Below are positions 18,369 to 26,768 of a stretch of 64,000 nt of DNA, in pieces. A program made the position numbers and the translations under genes. The stretch is from Youngiibacter fragilis 232.1 (GTDB taxonomy: Bacteria > Bacillota > Clostridia > Clostridiales > Clostridiaceae), in contig NZ_AXUN02000181.1 in the NCBI RefSeq assembly GCF_000495435.3, forward strand, positions 52,072 to 116,071. Reading direction: 5' to 3'. Positions within the stretch are counted from its first letter, which is position 1, and every line of letters starts with the position of its first letter. A model generated the notes under the pieces. It had not been told where the DNA came from. It ran no database searches and saw only the letters and a list, made by a program, of their open reading frames with translations.

Positions 18369-20869
18369 TTAATTGCGCTCATTAAATTATTAGCCCAGTC
18401 TTTAATCTTCAGAGGCTCGTCAAACCAGTACTCCTTTAATAGCGGGATGAGCTCATACTCAACGATATTTGTGAGCACAGAATGTGTAATTTCGTTGAGC
18501 TCACAGAAGTAGCTGTGACCTATGCAGAAGCTCTCACCAAGGGATTCATCTGCGGCAATGACTCCATTCAGATTTTCAACACAGTTGATAAGGTTGTCGA
18601 ATTTAACACTCGACAGTCTCATACGGTATGCTCTGAAACGATCCGATTCAAATCCAGGTCGCATTTCATAGAAAGCAAAACGTCTGCGTAGTGCATAATC
18701 AAGCATAGCTAAACTTCTATCCGCTGTGTTCATCATACCAATAATATAAACATTTTTAGGAACTGAGAACTTCTCATCGGAATAAAGGAGTTGCAACGCA
18801 TTTCCGCGTTTGTCATTCTCGATAAGCATAAAAAGCTCACCAAAGATTTTGCTCAAGTTTCCTCTGTTAATCTCATCAATGATAAAAAAATATTCATGCT
18901 CAAGGTCATCAGCGGCCTTTTTGCAAAAGTTATAGAAGGAGCCCTTCTTTATTTCAAATCCTTGACCGGAAGAGGAAGGACGAAAACCTTCGATAAAATC
19001 TTCATAACTATAACTTTGGTGAAACTGGATCATCATTAAACGTTCCTGATCTTTGGCACCCATCATGGAATAGGCCAAACGCTTGGCGGCATATGTTTTA
19101 CCGACACCAGGAGCACCCTGAAGTATAACGTTTTTCTTTGTTCGAATTAGACCGACAAGAGTAGTATAGCTATCCTTATCCATGTACACTTCTTCAAGAA
19201 ACTTATCCGAGTCATAAAGCGGATAAGAAACCTCAGATATCTTGTCGTCATCTGTATCTTCATCCTTTTCAAATAAAGCGCATAATTTCTCAACATAATC
19301 TGTATAGGAAGTAATATCCGTTAAAGCTTTCATTACTGACTGACCTGGATGTTCCTTTGGCTGTTCTAAGCAATTATCAGTCCAATCCATCCTTCGTAGA
19401 TTAGGATAGTCGGAATCTATGGATGTATCAAAGAAGTAATCCGATTTAACTACACCTCGACCAATAAGCTGATACATGCCCTTCTTAACAAAAACAATAT
19501 CGCCTGGCTTCATTTCATGTACGAATTGCCAAGTTGCATGAGTTGCATTTTTGTACGAGTGAGATGGGTCACGTTTCTCTTTCAAGGCAACCTTCATATC
19601 GTCTTTATTGGCGTATTGTGTCAAATCCCCAATTTCATGCCAGCCAAGTCCTATCACGCTTTGCCGATAGAAATCATCCCACTTATATGCGCCATTGCCA
19701 GGTGAGTAAATCCAGTAATGAACAGTATCCACATCTTCGTCTGCGAGACCTGCCCCTTTATCGTCACGAGTAGTCTTCACACCTTTCTTGAATATTTCTG
19801 AGGCTAGACTTTCTGTCATATCAACTTTCCGACCATCGTCAGTCAATGTCCATTTTCCATAGGTTGAATTATCTATATAACCTCCATATACAAGATAATT
19901 TCGAGCAAACGCTACTTCGTTTTCAAACCTATTAACGTTACTTTTGCCTCTGGTTTCGCTTATTTCTTCTTCTGTAAGTTTTTCATTCTCGATGATTTTC
20001 TTTCTGGTATCTTGAGGTGATGCTGAGCCATCAAGATCACGTAATGCTTGAATAAGTGGTTTAAACCATTTTAAAAACGCTGCGTTCGAAACCTTAGTTT
20101 TTTCGGATTTCTTTTCCTGATTCACTACCTCAGAATATTGCCATGCTTCAAAAGATAGTTCTTTAAAGTCCTTCAATCTACTCTCACTGCTGCTAAGGTA
20201 GCTTCGGAGCTTTTCGATAATGTCAAAATACTTCTTGGACAGAATCTTGGCTTCAATGGCAGGCAGAGATGAAACGACAGTCGAAGGAATTTTTCCTGAT
20301 TCATAAATATACCATGTGTTACGTTGGTCAAGATTGAGAAAAGAATTAGGAGCTATCCAATAAAGACCCATCGTGATTTTGCTGTTGCCATTGCCTTTTT
20401 TATTGATGGCAAGGTCAAAGTACTTTGAGAGAACCTCCCGGGCTTCTGCTGAAGGATTATCAGCATACTTTAAAGCTGATTCAAACAGTTCCCATAGTTC
20501 GTCAATATCGCGCTCTGCTCTCTCTCCTACAAAGCTGTAGAATGTGGCATTTTGGTTGTTTAGCACAGGAATACTATCAAAGGACGTGGGAACTGCAGCC
20601 TGAACTTCGAATATCTCTGCTAATGCAGAGATGATTTTCACTCGGTTTGTTTCCTTCATAGAGCTCTTATTGAATAGCCCAAATACAGTGAATGGATCTA
20701 TGTCAACAATCTGGTTATCTTTTTCCAGAGTTGGTAGACTAATGCTGGTATCGCTGTACATACGCTTTACCTTTTCAATGAGCTCCTGGCGATTGCTCTT
20801 GTATGCTAAGAGCAGATGAGAGAACGCCTCGTAAAATTTAACCCAATCATATTGATTTGTATTCATCAT
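18365..20869 (-). CDS. mcrB: McrB-like AAA+ NTPase with Mrr_N-like and EVE domains
   Basis: An 834-aa motor and recognition subunit. In order, I see a helical N-terminal region (about 1-250), a winged-helix segment like Mrr_N (about 270-355: FLKWFKPLIQALRDLDG, then WTLTDDGRKVDM), an EVE domain (about 385-520: HYWIYSPGNGAYKW, GDIVFVKKG, YQLIGRGVV) and a McrB-type AAA+ core. The core has Walker A GAPGVGKTY near 586 and the Walker B plus McrB signature FFIIDEINRGNLSKIFGELF near 663. EVE domains bind modified cytosines, so the target is probably modified phage DNA. The frame is open to 21025, but the ATG at 20869 follows CCGGAGGAAACT and is the better start. Confidence 0.88.
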   Translation of the reverse strand: MMNTNQYDWVKFYEAFSHLLLAYKSNRQELIEKVKRMYSDTSISLPTLEKDNQIVDIDPFTVFGLFNKSSMKETNRVKIISALAEIFEVQAAVPTSFDSIPVLNNQNATFYSFVGERAERDIDELWELFESALKYADNPSAEAREVLSKYFDLAINKKGNGNSKITMGLYWIAPNSFLNLDQRNTWYIYESGKIPSTVVSSLPAIEAKILSKKYFDIIEKLRSYLSSSESRLKDFKELSFEAWQYSEVVNQEKKSEKTKVSNAAFLKWFKPLIQALRDLDGSASPQDTRKKIIENEKLTEEEISETRGKSNVNRFENEVAFARNYLVYGGYIDNSTYGKWTLTDDGRKVDMTESLASEIFKKGVKTTRDDKGAGLADEDVDTVHYWIYSPGNGAYKWDDFYRQSVIGLGWHEIGDLTQYANKDDMKVALKEKRDPSHSYKNATHATWQFVHEMKPGDIVFVKKGMYQLIGRGVVKSDYFFDTSIDSDYPNLRRMDWTDNCLEQPKEHPGQSVMKALTDITSYTDYVEKLCALFEKDEDTDDDKISEVSYPLYDSDKFLEEVYMDKDSYTTLVGLIRTKKNVILQGAPGVGKTYAAKRLAYSMMGAKDQERLMMIQFHQSYSYEDFIEGFRPSSSGQGFEIKKGSFYNFCKKAADDLEHEYFFIIDEINRGNLSKIFGELFMLIENDKRGNALQLLYSDEKFSVPKNVYIIGMMNTADRSLAMLDYALRRRFAFYEMRPGFESDRFRAYRMRLSSVKFDNLINCVENLNGVIAADESLGESFCIGHSYFCELNEITHSVLTNIVEYELIPLLKEYWFDEPLKIKDWANNLMSAIK

Positions 20870-20987
20870 AGTTTCCTCCGGATATTTTAATCGCAATTGT
20901 TGATAAATTGCCTTAATGATCACCTCTCCACAGGTGGTGAATGCTAAAAGTTTAGTCATATAACTTATTGTATAGAAGGACTTTCTC

Positions 20988-21017
20988 ATTACAGTGAGGT
21001 TTGCGTCCGATATACAA
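20988..21017 (-). promoter_or_regulatory. Candidate mcrBC promoter
   Basis: On the minus strand TTGTAT (21012-21017) and TGTAAT (20988-20993) are 18 nt apart, about 120 nt before the mcrB ATG. Good hexamers, but the leader is long and no second line of evidence supports it. Confidence 0.35.
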
Positions 21018-21314
21018 TGATTCATATTTTCATGACAGAGAGTGTTTCAATCAGGTGATACTGGGATTCCCATCAACACTTATCGTTATGGATTGTTATT
21101 GAGCATTTTTATGCTATTACCATTGTATATCATTTAGAACTAAATAATAACCCATAGAACTCATCATCAGAGTGATGTTACCTATGAGTAGTGAGTAAAT
21201 CTTACAGAAAGTGTTTATTTACACCTTCTCTCAATCGGTGGAAGTAATAATTCAATAATCATTTTCTGCAGATTTTGTGAAATTAGCAATTATTATGTAA
21301 ACCTTGAAGGTGAA

Positions 21315-21336
21315 AGTGTGAACTATAGTTCACACT
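21315..21336. promoter_or_regulatory. 22-bp perfect palindrome, likely operator
   Basis: Half site AGTGTGAACTA is followed immediately by its exact reverse complement. It lies 46 bp upstream of the -35 of the XRE regulator promoter. Such a palindrome fits a dimeric repressor site, possibly for the neighbouring XRE protein or the McrBC side. No T-tract follows directly, so a terminator is less likely. Confidence 0.55.
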
Positions 21337-21381
21337 ATTTTTTGTGCAAAAATATGAGAATTACAAATCGATAGATAGCTG

Positions 21382-21410
21382 TTTACAGGTGTAAATTCCC
21401 GGCATATAAT
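21382..21410 (+). promoter_or_regulatory. Strong sigma-A promoter of the XRE gene
   Basis: TTTACA at 21382-21387, a 17-nt spacer and a perfect TATAAT at 21405-21410. Transcription would start at about 21417, inside the LexA box that follows. Confidence 0.75.
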
Positions 21411-21415
21411 AAAAA

Positions 21416-21429
21416 TGAACATACGTTCG
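21416..21429. promoter_or_regulatory. LexA (SOS) box over the XRE gene start region
   Basis: The sequence reads TGAACATACGTTCG; its reverse complement, CGAACGTATGTTCA, matches the Gram-positive LexA consensus CGAAC-RNRY-GTTYC at 13 of 14 positions. It sits 6-19 nt after the -10 box, an ideal place to block initiation. Expression of the regulator is therefore probably induced by DNA damage. Confidence 0.7.
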
Positions 21430-21450
21430 AATGAAGAAAGGGGTGAGAAA

Positions 21451-21678
21451 ATGAAAAATATAGTTCTCGTCTGTCATCGCAAGCGGCGAGGGATAAGTCA
21501 AAAAGCTTTAGCTAAAGACTTAGATATAACGAGGGAATACATGAATTTACTTGAAAACAGTAAGAAACAACCAAGTAGCCATCTAGCTCGTCGAATTGCG
21601 AAATACTTTGGGACAACCGCTAAGGCCGTTTTTCCAACATACTCGCCTGAAGAAGAAGAGTCTCAAAATTCATCCTAA
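21451..21678 (+). CDS. XRE-family HTH regulator, 75 aa
   Basis: A single-domain lambda-repressor-like DNA-binding protein. The helix-turn-helix is visible as GISQKALAKDLDITREYMNLLENSKKQPSSHLARRIAKYF-type sequence between about residues 13 and 52, with the usual Q-x-x-LA and N-x-x-x-x-P positions. The frame is open from 21415, but that would place the start codon at the transcription start; the ATG at 21451 behind AAAGGGGTGAG is the better choice. It is the first gene of the prophage, has its own strong promoter with a LexA box, and lies 115 nt downstream of a 22-bp palindrome that could be its operator. It probably controls early phage genes. Confidence 0.8.
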   Translation: MKNIVLVCHRKRRGISQKALAKDLDITREYMNLLENSKKQPSSHLARRIAKYFGTTAKAVFPTYSPEEEESQNSS

Positions 21679-21738
21679 AGCTTCACAATAAAACATAGCA
21701 AAGCAAGTATCCAAGAAATTGGATACCAAGAGGGTTCA

Positions 21739-23258
21739 ATGAAAAAGTTAAAAATTAACTACAAGACTCAAGTCCAATACAGCCAAGATCAAAAGATGAC
21801 GACACCCTCTATGGTGGAGCCGGAGCAGCCAATGCCACTAAAAGTAAAACCATATTCTCATCAGATTATAGGCTACAACTTAGCCTGCAGAATTCTCGGG
21901 ATATTTGAGGGAGGTGGTTAAGATCTCAAAAGAAGAAGCCAAATCAAAAGGCGTAGCCCTTTTGATGGAATGAAATGGGCTGCGGCAAGACAATCACAAC
22001 AATCGCAGTTTTAGGCAGAGCATACCTGAACAATAAAATAAAACGAGCTCTCATCATCGCTCCGAAATCCATCGTTGGAGTGTGGAAGGAGGAGTTTGAA
22101 AAATTCTCAAATTTTCCGTACATTCTACGAATCCTGACTGGAAGCAGCCTTCAGAAGGTGCAGCAACTAAAGACGATCAATAGCCAAGGCCTGCAGATCG
22201 CAGTAGTCAATTACGACAGCGTCTCACTGATTGAGGACGAACTTCTCAAGTGGTCACCGGACTTCATTGTTGCAGACGAGTCAACCAGGATTAAGAATCC
22301 TGGTGCCAAGACCAGCAAGGCAGTCCATAGGATTGCTAGGAAATGCAGATACAGGATGATTCTCACAGGGTCACCAGTAACTCAGAATCCACTGGACCTA
22401 TACTCACAGTACAAGATGCTGGATGAAAGCATCTTCGGAAGCTCCTTCTACGCTTTCAAGAACCGGTATGCGGTCCTTGGAAAATTCCATCAGCCAGTAG
22501 CTTATAAGAACATACCAGAACTCATAGAGAAGGCACATTCAATAGCTTACAGAGTAACAAAAGCAGACGCTCTGGACCTTCCAGAGACAATAGATGAAAT
22601 ATACCCTGTGATTCTCGAGCCAAAAGCTCAGAAGCACTACAGGAAGTTCGTGAGGGACTCATACCTGGAACTATCCAAGGGTGAGGTAACAGCCACAAAC
22701 ATCCTGACAAGGATCCTGAGGCTTCAACAGATGACCGGAGGGTTCATCAGAGCAGACGATGAAACAGAGCGATACGAGCAGGTATCAAGCGCCAAGCTTG
22801 AAGCTCTGGAGGATATCCTGGACTCCGTCCTTGAATCAGGCGAGAAGCTGGTAGTAATGGCCAGGTTCATCCCAGAGATAGAACAGATCAAGAAGCTCTT
22901 TGAAAACAGAATGGTCGGGCACGCTACTATCCACGGAAGTACAAGAGATAGGGCAGAAGAGATCCGGCGCTTCCAAGAGGACCCTGAGTGTAGAGTCTTT
23001 TTGGGACAGATACAAACGACGTCAATGGGGATAACTCTGACTGCAGCAAGCACCTGCGTCTTCTACAGTCTATCCTACAACTACGCAGACTACATTCAGG
23101 CAAAGGCTAGGATCCATAGGATCGGCCAAAAGAACAAATGCGTGTACATTCACTTAGTCGCTAAAGGAACTATCGACGAGACCGTACTCACTGCCCTCCA
23201 GAAGAAGGAGGATATCGCACATTCAATCGTGGACAACTGGAAGAACATAATCACATAA
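21739..23258 (+). pseudogene. SNF2-type phage helicase with two frameshifts
   Basis: The gene encodes a SWI2/SNF2 helicase typical of phage replication modules, but the frame is broken twice near the N terminus. The first 60 codons end LGIFEGGG at 21921. Coding sense then continues in another frame (VKISKEEAKSKGVALLME, about 21917-21970). Four extra bases (TGAA, 21971-21974) shift it again, and the remaining 427 codons run from MGCGKT (Walker A, 21975) through VADESTR (Walker B-like) and a helicase C domain with QAKARIHRIGQ to 23258. Undoing both shifts restores one continuous protein of about 505 aa. Either the gene is dead, or the assembly has indel errors here. The 427-aa piece starts inside Walker A and is unlikely to work alone. 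Confidence 0.75.
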
Positions 23259-23280
23259 GGGGAGTGGAGGAACATAGAAA

Positions 23281-23681
23281 ATGAGATATTCAAACTAGCA
23301 GACAAACTAAAGGAACTCAGAAGTGTTAAGAAGCAAGTGGAGGAAGAGCTGAAATTCCTAAACAAGACCATCGATGAAACAGACCAAAGACTAACCGAAC
23401 TAATGATTAACAATGAGACACAGAGCTTCAATCGCAGTGGCACACTGTTTTACCTAAACACTAAGATCTACGCATCCGCTGCAGGAGAGAAGAAAGAGGA
23501 GCTTTTTGAAGCCCTCAAGGAACAAGGGTATGGATCCCTTGTGGTTGAGACTGTCAACGCAAACAGTCTGTCTGCCTTCGTCAAAGAGCAGATATTAGAA
23601 AATGAGGATTTATTACCCAATTGGCTCGAAGGTAAAGTAAACGTATTCGAGAGGACCACAGTTGGGGTCAGGAAGGCGTAA
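23281..23681 (+). pseudogene. Small phage protein with probable start-proximal deletion
   Basis: A protein of about 133 aa, unknown in function, common beside phage SNF2 helicases. It has a heptad-like N-terminal coiled coil (KLADKLKELRSVKKQVEEEL) and a C-terminal VVETVNANSLSAFVKEQILENEDLLPNWLEG region. An ATG at 23281 is perfectly placed behind GGGGAGTGGAGG, yet reads ATG AGA TAT TCA AAC TAG. Restoring one base after ATG would give ATG GAG ATA TTC AAA, in frame with the whole gene. I therefore infer a 1-nt deletion at about 23284. An open frame from a GTG at 23337 remains but has no good ribosome site. Confidence 0.55.
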
Positions 23682-23692
23682 AGCACCTGATG

Positions 23693-23804
23693 CAAAGAAA
23701 CAAAGAAGCAAAGAAACAAAGAAGCAAAGAAACAAAGAAACAAAGAAACGAAGAAACGAAGAAACGAAGAAGCTAAGAAGCTAAGAAACAAAGAGACGAA
23801 GAAA
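23693..23804 (+). repeat. Tandem array of 14 octamers
   Basis: Fourteen head-to-tail 8-bp units of consensus CRAAGAAR (for example CAAAGAAA, CAAAGAAG, CGAAGAAA, CTAAGAAG) fill almost the whole 167-bp gap between two phage genes. Neighbouring units share variants, as expected of slippage expansion. The purine-only strand could form unusual DNA structures. It is not a CRISPR, as there are no spacers. Confidence 0.9.
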
Positions 23805-23848
23805 ATAAGTGCTTAGAAGCATTAGATATAACGAGGAGGACATAAGTA

Positions 23849-24610
23849 ATGAAAGAGAAAGACAATGAAATGATGGTGCCTGCATCAAGCGAGGGATTCC
23901 TTAAATTGGTAGATGTAGACCTGGCAGATAATCTAAGTGAGGAGCTTGCGGGGATGGATCTTAGCTTCGAGAGAGTGAAGATTCCAACAGGAGGCTCAAC
24001 AGTGTTTGAGATACCTGGTGATGATTCGAATGATACTGTAACGGTGAGGTCATTCAAGGCAGTTATACTATACCACCATCCTGTTCAGGCATTCTATAAG
24101 AGCAAGTATTCAGGAGGAAATCTTCCACCAGATTGTGGCAGCTTTGATGGAATAACAGGCCAAGGAGAACCAGGGGGAGCATGTTCATCTTGCCAGTACA
24201 ATAAATTTGGAAGCGGCGAGAATGGCAGCAAAGCATGCAAAGAAAGGCGAAGGATATACCTTCTCACTGAAGGGAGCATACTTCCTGTGATCATAACGTT
24301 GCCAACAGGATCCATAAAGGAGTTCAACAGGTACGTCCTTAAGCTCTTTGGAAAGGGACAGAAAACAGGAATGGTTGTTACTAAGTTCACTCTGAGAAAA
24401 GCCACTAACAGCGGAGGAATAGCTTATTCACAGGCACAGTTTTCCGTTGATAGGATGCTTACAGCAGAGGAGCTCAAAGTAGTGGCTAAGGTATCTGAAG
24501 ATGTCCGATATCTTAGCGGAAAGATCAGCTACGAAGTTGATGGAGTCGATGAGAATGAGAATCCATTCGTAGACGTCGAGACCGGAGAGATCCTGGATAA
24601 ATTCAGATAA
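23849..24610 (+). CDS. Conserved phage replication-module protein, 253 aa
   Basis: I do not recognise a named family. The protein has an acidic N terminus (about 1-40), a beta-rich middle with CSSCQYNKFGSGENGSKACKERRRIYLL around residues 110-137 (CxxC plus a third Cys, a likely metal site), an LPTGSIKEFNRYVLKLFGKG segment near 152, and a very acidic C-terminal tail. It is placed between a helicase and the DNA polymerase. Acidic-tailed proteins at this spot in phages are often single-stranded DNA-binding or recombination accessory proteins, but that is only inference. The ATG follows CGAGGAGGACATAAGTA. Downstream, a GGAGCAGG/CCTGCTCC hairpin separates it from polA. Confidence 0.75.
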   Translation: MKEKDNEMMVPASSEGFLKLVDVDLADNLSEELAGMDLSFERVKIPTGGSTVFEIPGDDSNDTVTVRSFKAVILYHHPVQAFYKSKYSGGNLPPDCGSFDGITGQGEPGGACSSCQYNKFGSGENGSKACKERRRIYLLTEGSILPVIITLPTGSIKEFNRYVLKLFGKGQKTGMVVTKFTLRKATNSGGIAYSQAQFSVDRMLTAEELKVVAKVSEDVRYLSGKISYEVDGVDENENPFVDVETGEILDKFR

Positions 24611-24623
24611 GAAGAATTGTAAT

Positions 24624-24646
24624 GGAGCAGGTTAACTGCCTGCTCC
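24624..24646 (+). repeat. Intergenic hairpin before the polymerase gene
   Basis: GGAGCAGG at 24624-24631 pairs perfectly with CCTGCTCC at 24639-24646 around a 7-nt loop. No T-tract follows. It sits 7 nt before the ribosome site AAGGAG of the polymerase gene and may affect its translation or mRNA stability. Confidence 0.6.
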
Positions 24647-24663
24647 TCCTATAAGGAGATCAT

Positions 24664-26586
24664 ATGACAGACTATAAGTGTGTAAGGACACTGGATGAAA
24701 TTAAGGACTACATAGGCGACAATAAGGTATTCTCCTTCGACATTGAAACTTCAGCTGATGATGAGTATAGAGGTGAAGAGCTTTCAGCTCTTGATCCACA
24801 CAAATCAAGCATCACAGGAGTGTCATTCAGTGTCAGCGAAGGAACCGGAGTTTATGTACCTCTTCGCCACGGTAGAGGAAACAACGTAACAAATATGCAG
24901 GATGTTGAATCCTATATTGCAAAATTGCTGACAGACAGAAACAGGGTAAAAGTTGCGCATAATTTAGCCTTCGAAACAATGTTCTATTACAACCAAGGTA
25001 CAGTGATCCAGGAGCCTTGCTACGATACCATAGCAGCGAGTCAGCTGACGCTTAAGACGGAAACAGAGTTCAGAGAACTTAAGGAGAGCGGCCTTAAGAA
25101 GCTGGTGCCAGAGTTTTTCGGTATTGAGATGCCAAGCTTCGCTGAAGTGACAGCAGGTAGGCACTTTGATGAACTGGATCCAGATGACGATGAAACCATC
25201 AGATACGCTTGTTCAGACTCAGACTACACTTTAAGGCTCTACAATATATTCAATGAGTGGTTCGATAAGTACATGCCAAGTCATAAATACATAGTCGAAA
25301 AGATTGAGTCACCAACAGCAATATTTGTAGGACTCATGAAGCACAATGGGATACTTGTGGACATTGATCTTATGCTCGAGAAGAAGGCAGAAGCTGAGGA
25401 AAAACTAATACAGCTAAGGCAAGACATCTCGGATATGATCGGAGAGGTTAACCTGGGGCTTAATGCAGGTACCAAGGAGTTCAAGGATTTTCTGTACAAG
25501 GAGCTGGAGCTCCCAGTATTAAAGACCACAGAGAAGTTTAACGAGGCGGCAGATGATGAAGCTCTAATGCTCCTAGCTGATTGGTCCAAAGACAACAGAC
25601 CTGAGCTAGTACCCCTTTTTGATAAGGTACTGGAATTTAGAAAATGGGGAAAGCTTAAAGCAACGTACATAGATGGATATCTAACCCAAGTTAATTACGC
25701 CACAGGCAGGATCCATCCTAATTTCTTCCAGCTTGGCACTGAGACTGGGCGATTCGCCAGCAGGAAGCCGAACCTACAGAACATACCGAGAAAGGGCAAT
25801 GATCCGATTGGAGTGCGTAACTTCTTTAAGGCAGCTGAACATCACAAGTTCCTGGACCTTGATTTCTCACAGATTGAACTAAGGGTCGGAGCTTACTACT
25901 GCCGGGATGCAAAGATGCTCGAAACCTACAGAAACGGTGGAGACATTCACGCACAGACAACCTCAGTGATCTACAACATACCATTTGAGGAGGCTGTTGA
26001 CACTGGACATAAGGACTACAAGGAAAGACGAAGCATAGCTAAAAATTCCAATTTCGGAGTGTTTTATGGCCTTTACCCAAAAGGTCTGCAGCGTAACCTG
26101 CAGTTCAAGGCCGGTCTCATAAAGACCGAAGAAGAATGTGCCAAGATAATTAACAACCTAAAGTCAGGCTATCCAGGATTAACCAGGTGGCAGAACGATA
26201 CTAAAAGAATGGCTAAGCACAAAAGATACAGCGAGACAGCTCTTGGTCGCAGAAGGTGCCTTAAAGGCATCCTGAGCATAGAGTGGGGTGTAAGGTCCTA
26301 CTGGGAGAGGTGCGCCTTAAACACGCCAATACAGGGCACAGCGGCGGATATTCTTAAACTCGCGATGGCAAGGTTCGTTGCCGGTTTAGGCGATAGGCAG
26401 TACATCAGGCCGCTTCTGACAATACATGATGAGTTAGTGTTTGAGGTGCCAGAGGATAAGGTGAAGGAAGCGTATACCTTCATAAATGGCTGCATGGAAG
26501 CAGCGCCATTCGAGGGATTCGATGTACCAATAATCGCAGAAGGAGCCACAGGAGAAAGGTTTGGAAGTATGGAGGAGCTAGAATGA
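24664..26586 (+). CDS. Family A DNA polymerase with 3'-5' exonuclease
   Basis: A 640-aa phage DNA polymerase. The proofreading exonuclease starts with FSFDIETS (Asp26, Glu28) and AHNLAFETMFYY near 103. The polymerase domain has motif A DLDFSQIELRVG near 399, motif B RRSIAKNSNFGVFYGLY near 455 and motif C TIHDELVFE near 584. There is no 5'-3' exonuclease domain, so it resembles phage T7/SPO2-type replicases rather than host Pol I. The ATG follows AAGGAGATCAT. The last codons overlap the next gene by 4 nt (ATGA). It forms the core of a replication operon with the downstream PrimPol-helicase. Confidence 0.93.
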   Translation: MTDYKCVRTLDEIKDYIGDNKVFSFDIETSADDEYRGEELSALDPHKSSITGVSFSVSEGTGVYVPLRHGRGNNVTNMQDVESYIAKLLTDRNRVKVAHNLAFETMFYYNQGTVIQEPCYDTIAASQLTLKTETEFRELKESGLKKLVPEFFGIEMPSFAEVTAGRHFDELDPDDDETIRYACSDSDYTLRLYNIFNEWFDKYMPSHKYIVEKIESPTAIFVGLMKHNGILVDIDLMLEKKAEAEEKLIQLRQDISDMIGEVNLGLNAGTKEFKDFLYKELELPVLKTTEKFNEAADDEALMLLADWSKDNRPELVPLFDKVLEFRKWGKLKATYIDGYLTQVNYATGRIHPNFFQLGTETGRFASRKPNLQNIPRKGNDPIGVRNFFKAAEHHKFLDLDFSQIELRVGAYYCRDAKMLETYRNGGDIHAQTTSVIYNIPFEEAVDTGHKDYKERRSIAKNSNFGVFYGLYPKGLQRNLQFKAGLIKTEEECAKIINNLKSGYPGLTRWQNDTKRMAKHKRYSETALGRRRCLKGILSIEWGVRSYWERCALNTPIQGTAADILKLAMARFVAGLGDRQYIRPLLTIHDELVFEVPEDKVKEAYTFINGCMEAAPFEGFDVPIIAEGATGERFGSMEELE

Positions 26587-26768
26587 TTGAACGGAAGAAA
26601 TTCATAAAAGACTTGGAGAGCTACAAGTGTAGTATTCCAAAGCAAACATACAAAACAATAAGAGGCCAAGCACTTGCAGGAGACCTGGATGGTGCCTTGA
26701 GAGGCTTAAGGAAGGTCCTGGAGCGAGAAAGAATAATGAACATGGAGTTGATAAAATGGAACGCGTAA
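26583..26768 (+). CDS. Small phage protein, 61 aa
   Basis: A short basic, helical protein with no recognised domain; the middle reads YKTIRGQALAGDLDGALRGL, which suggests a compact helical bundle. The start overlaps the polymerase stop by 4 nt (ATGA) and the end overlaps the next gene by 13 nt, so it is translated by coupling inside the replication operon. Proteins of this size and position recur in related prophages, but no function is assigned. Confidence 0.65.
   Translation: MIERKKFIKDLESYKCSIPKQTYKTIRGQALAGDLDGALRGLRKVLERERIMNMELIKWNA

Larger units (their letters stand above)
20870..21381. other. Intergenic region between divergent mcrBC and prophage regulator
   Basis: About 510 bp without a gene. 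It holds a candidate mcrBC promoter (20988-21017, minus), a CACCT/AGGTG hairpin near 20921-20936 in the mcrB leader, and a 22-bp perfect palindrome (21315-21336). The left boundary of the prophage probably lies here, but no attachment core could be identified. Confidence 0.5.

Noticed and set aside
21315..21336. Terminator of the left region
   Set aside because: A perfect palindrome without a loop and without an adjacent T-tract on either side suits an operator better.
23468..23791. Minus-strand Phe/Leu/Ser-rich ORF across the octamer array
   Set aside because: It is a translation artefact of the repeat (CTTTGTTT units) and has no ribosome site.
23693..23804. CRISPR-like repeat array
   Set aside because: Units are 8 bp, directly adjacent and without spacers, and no cas gene is near. 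It is a simple tandem repeat.
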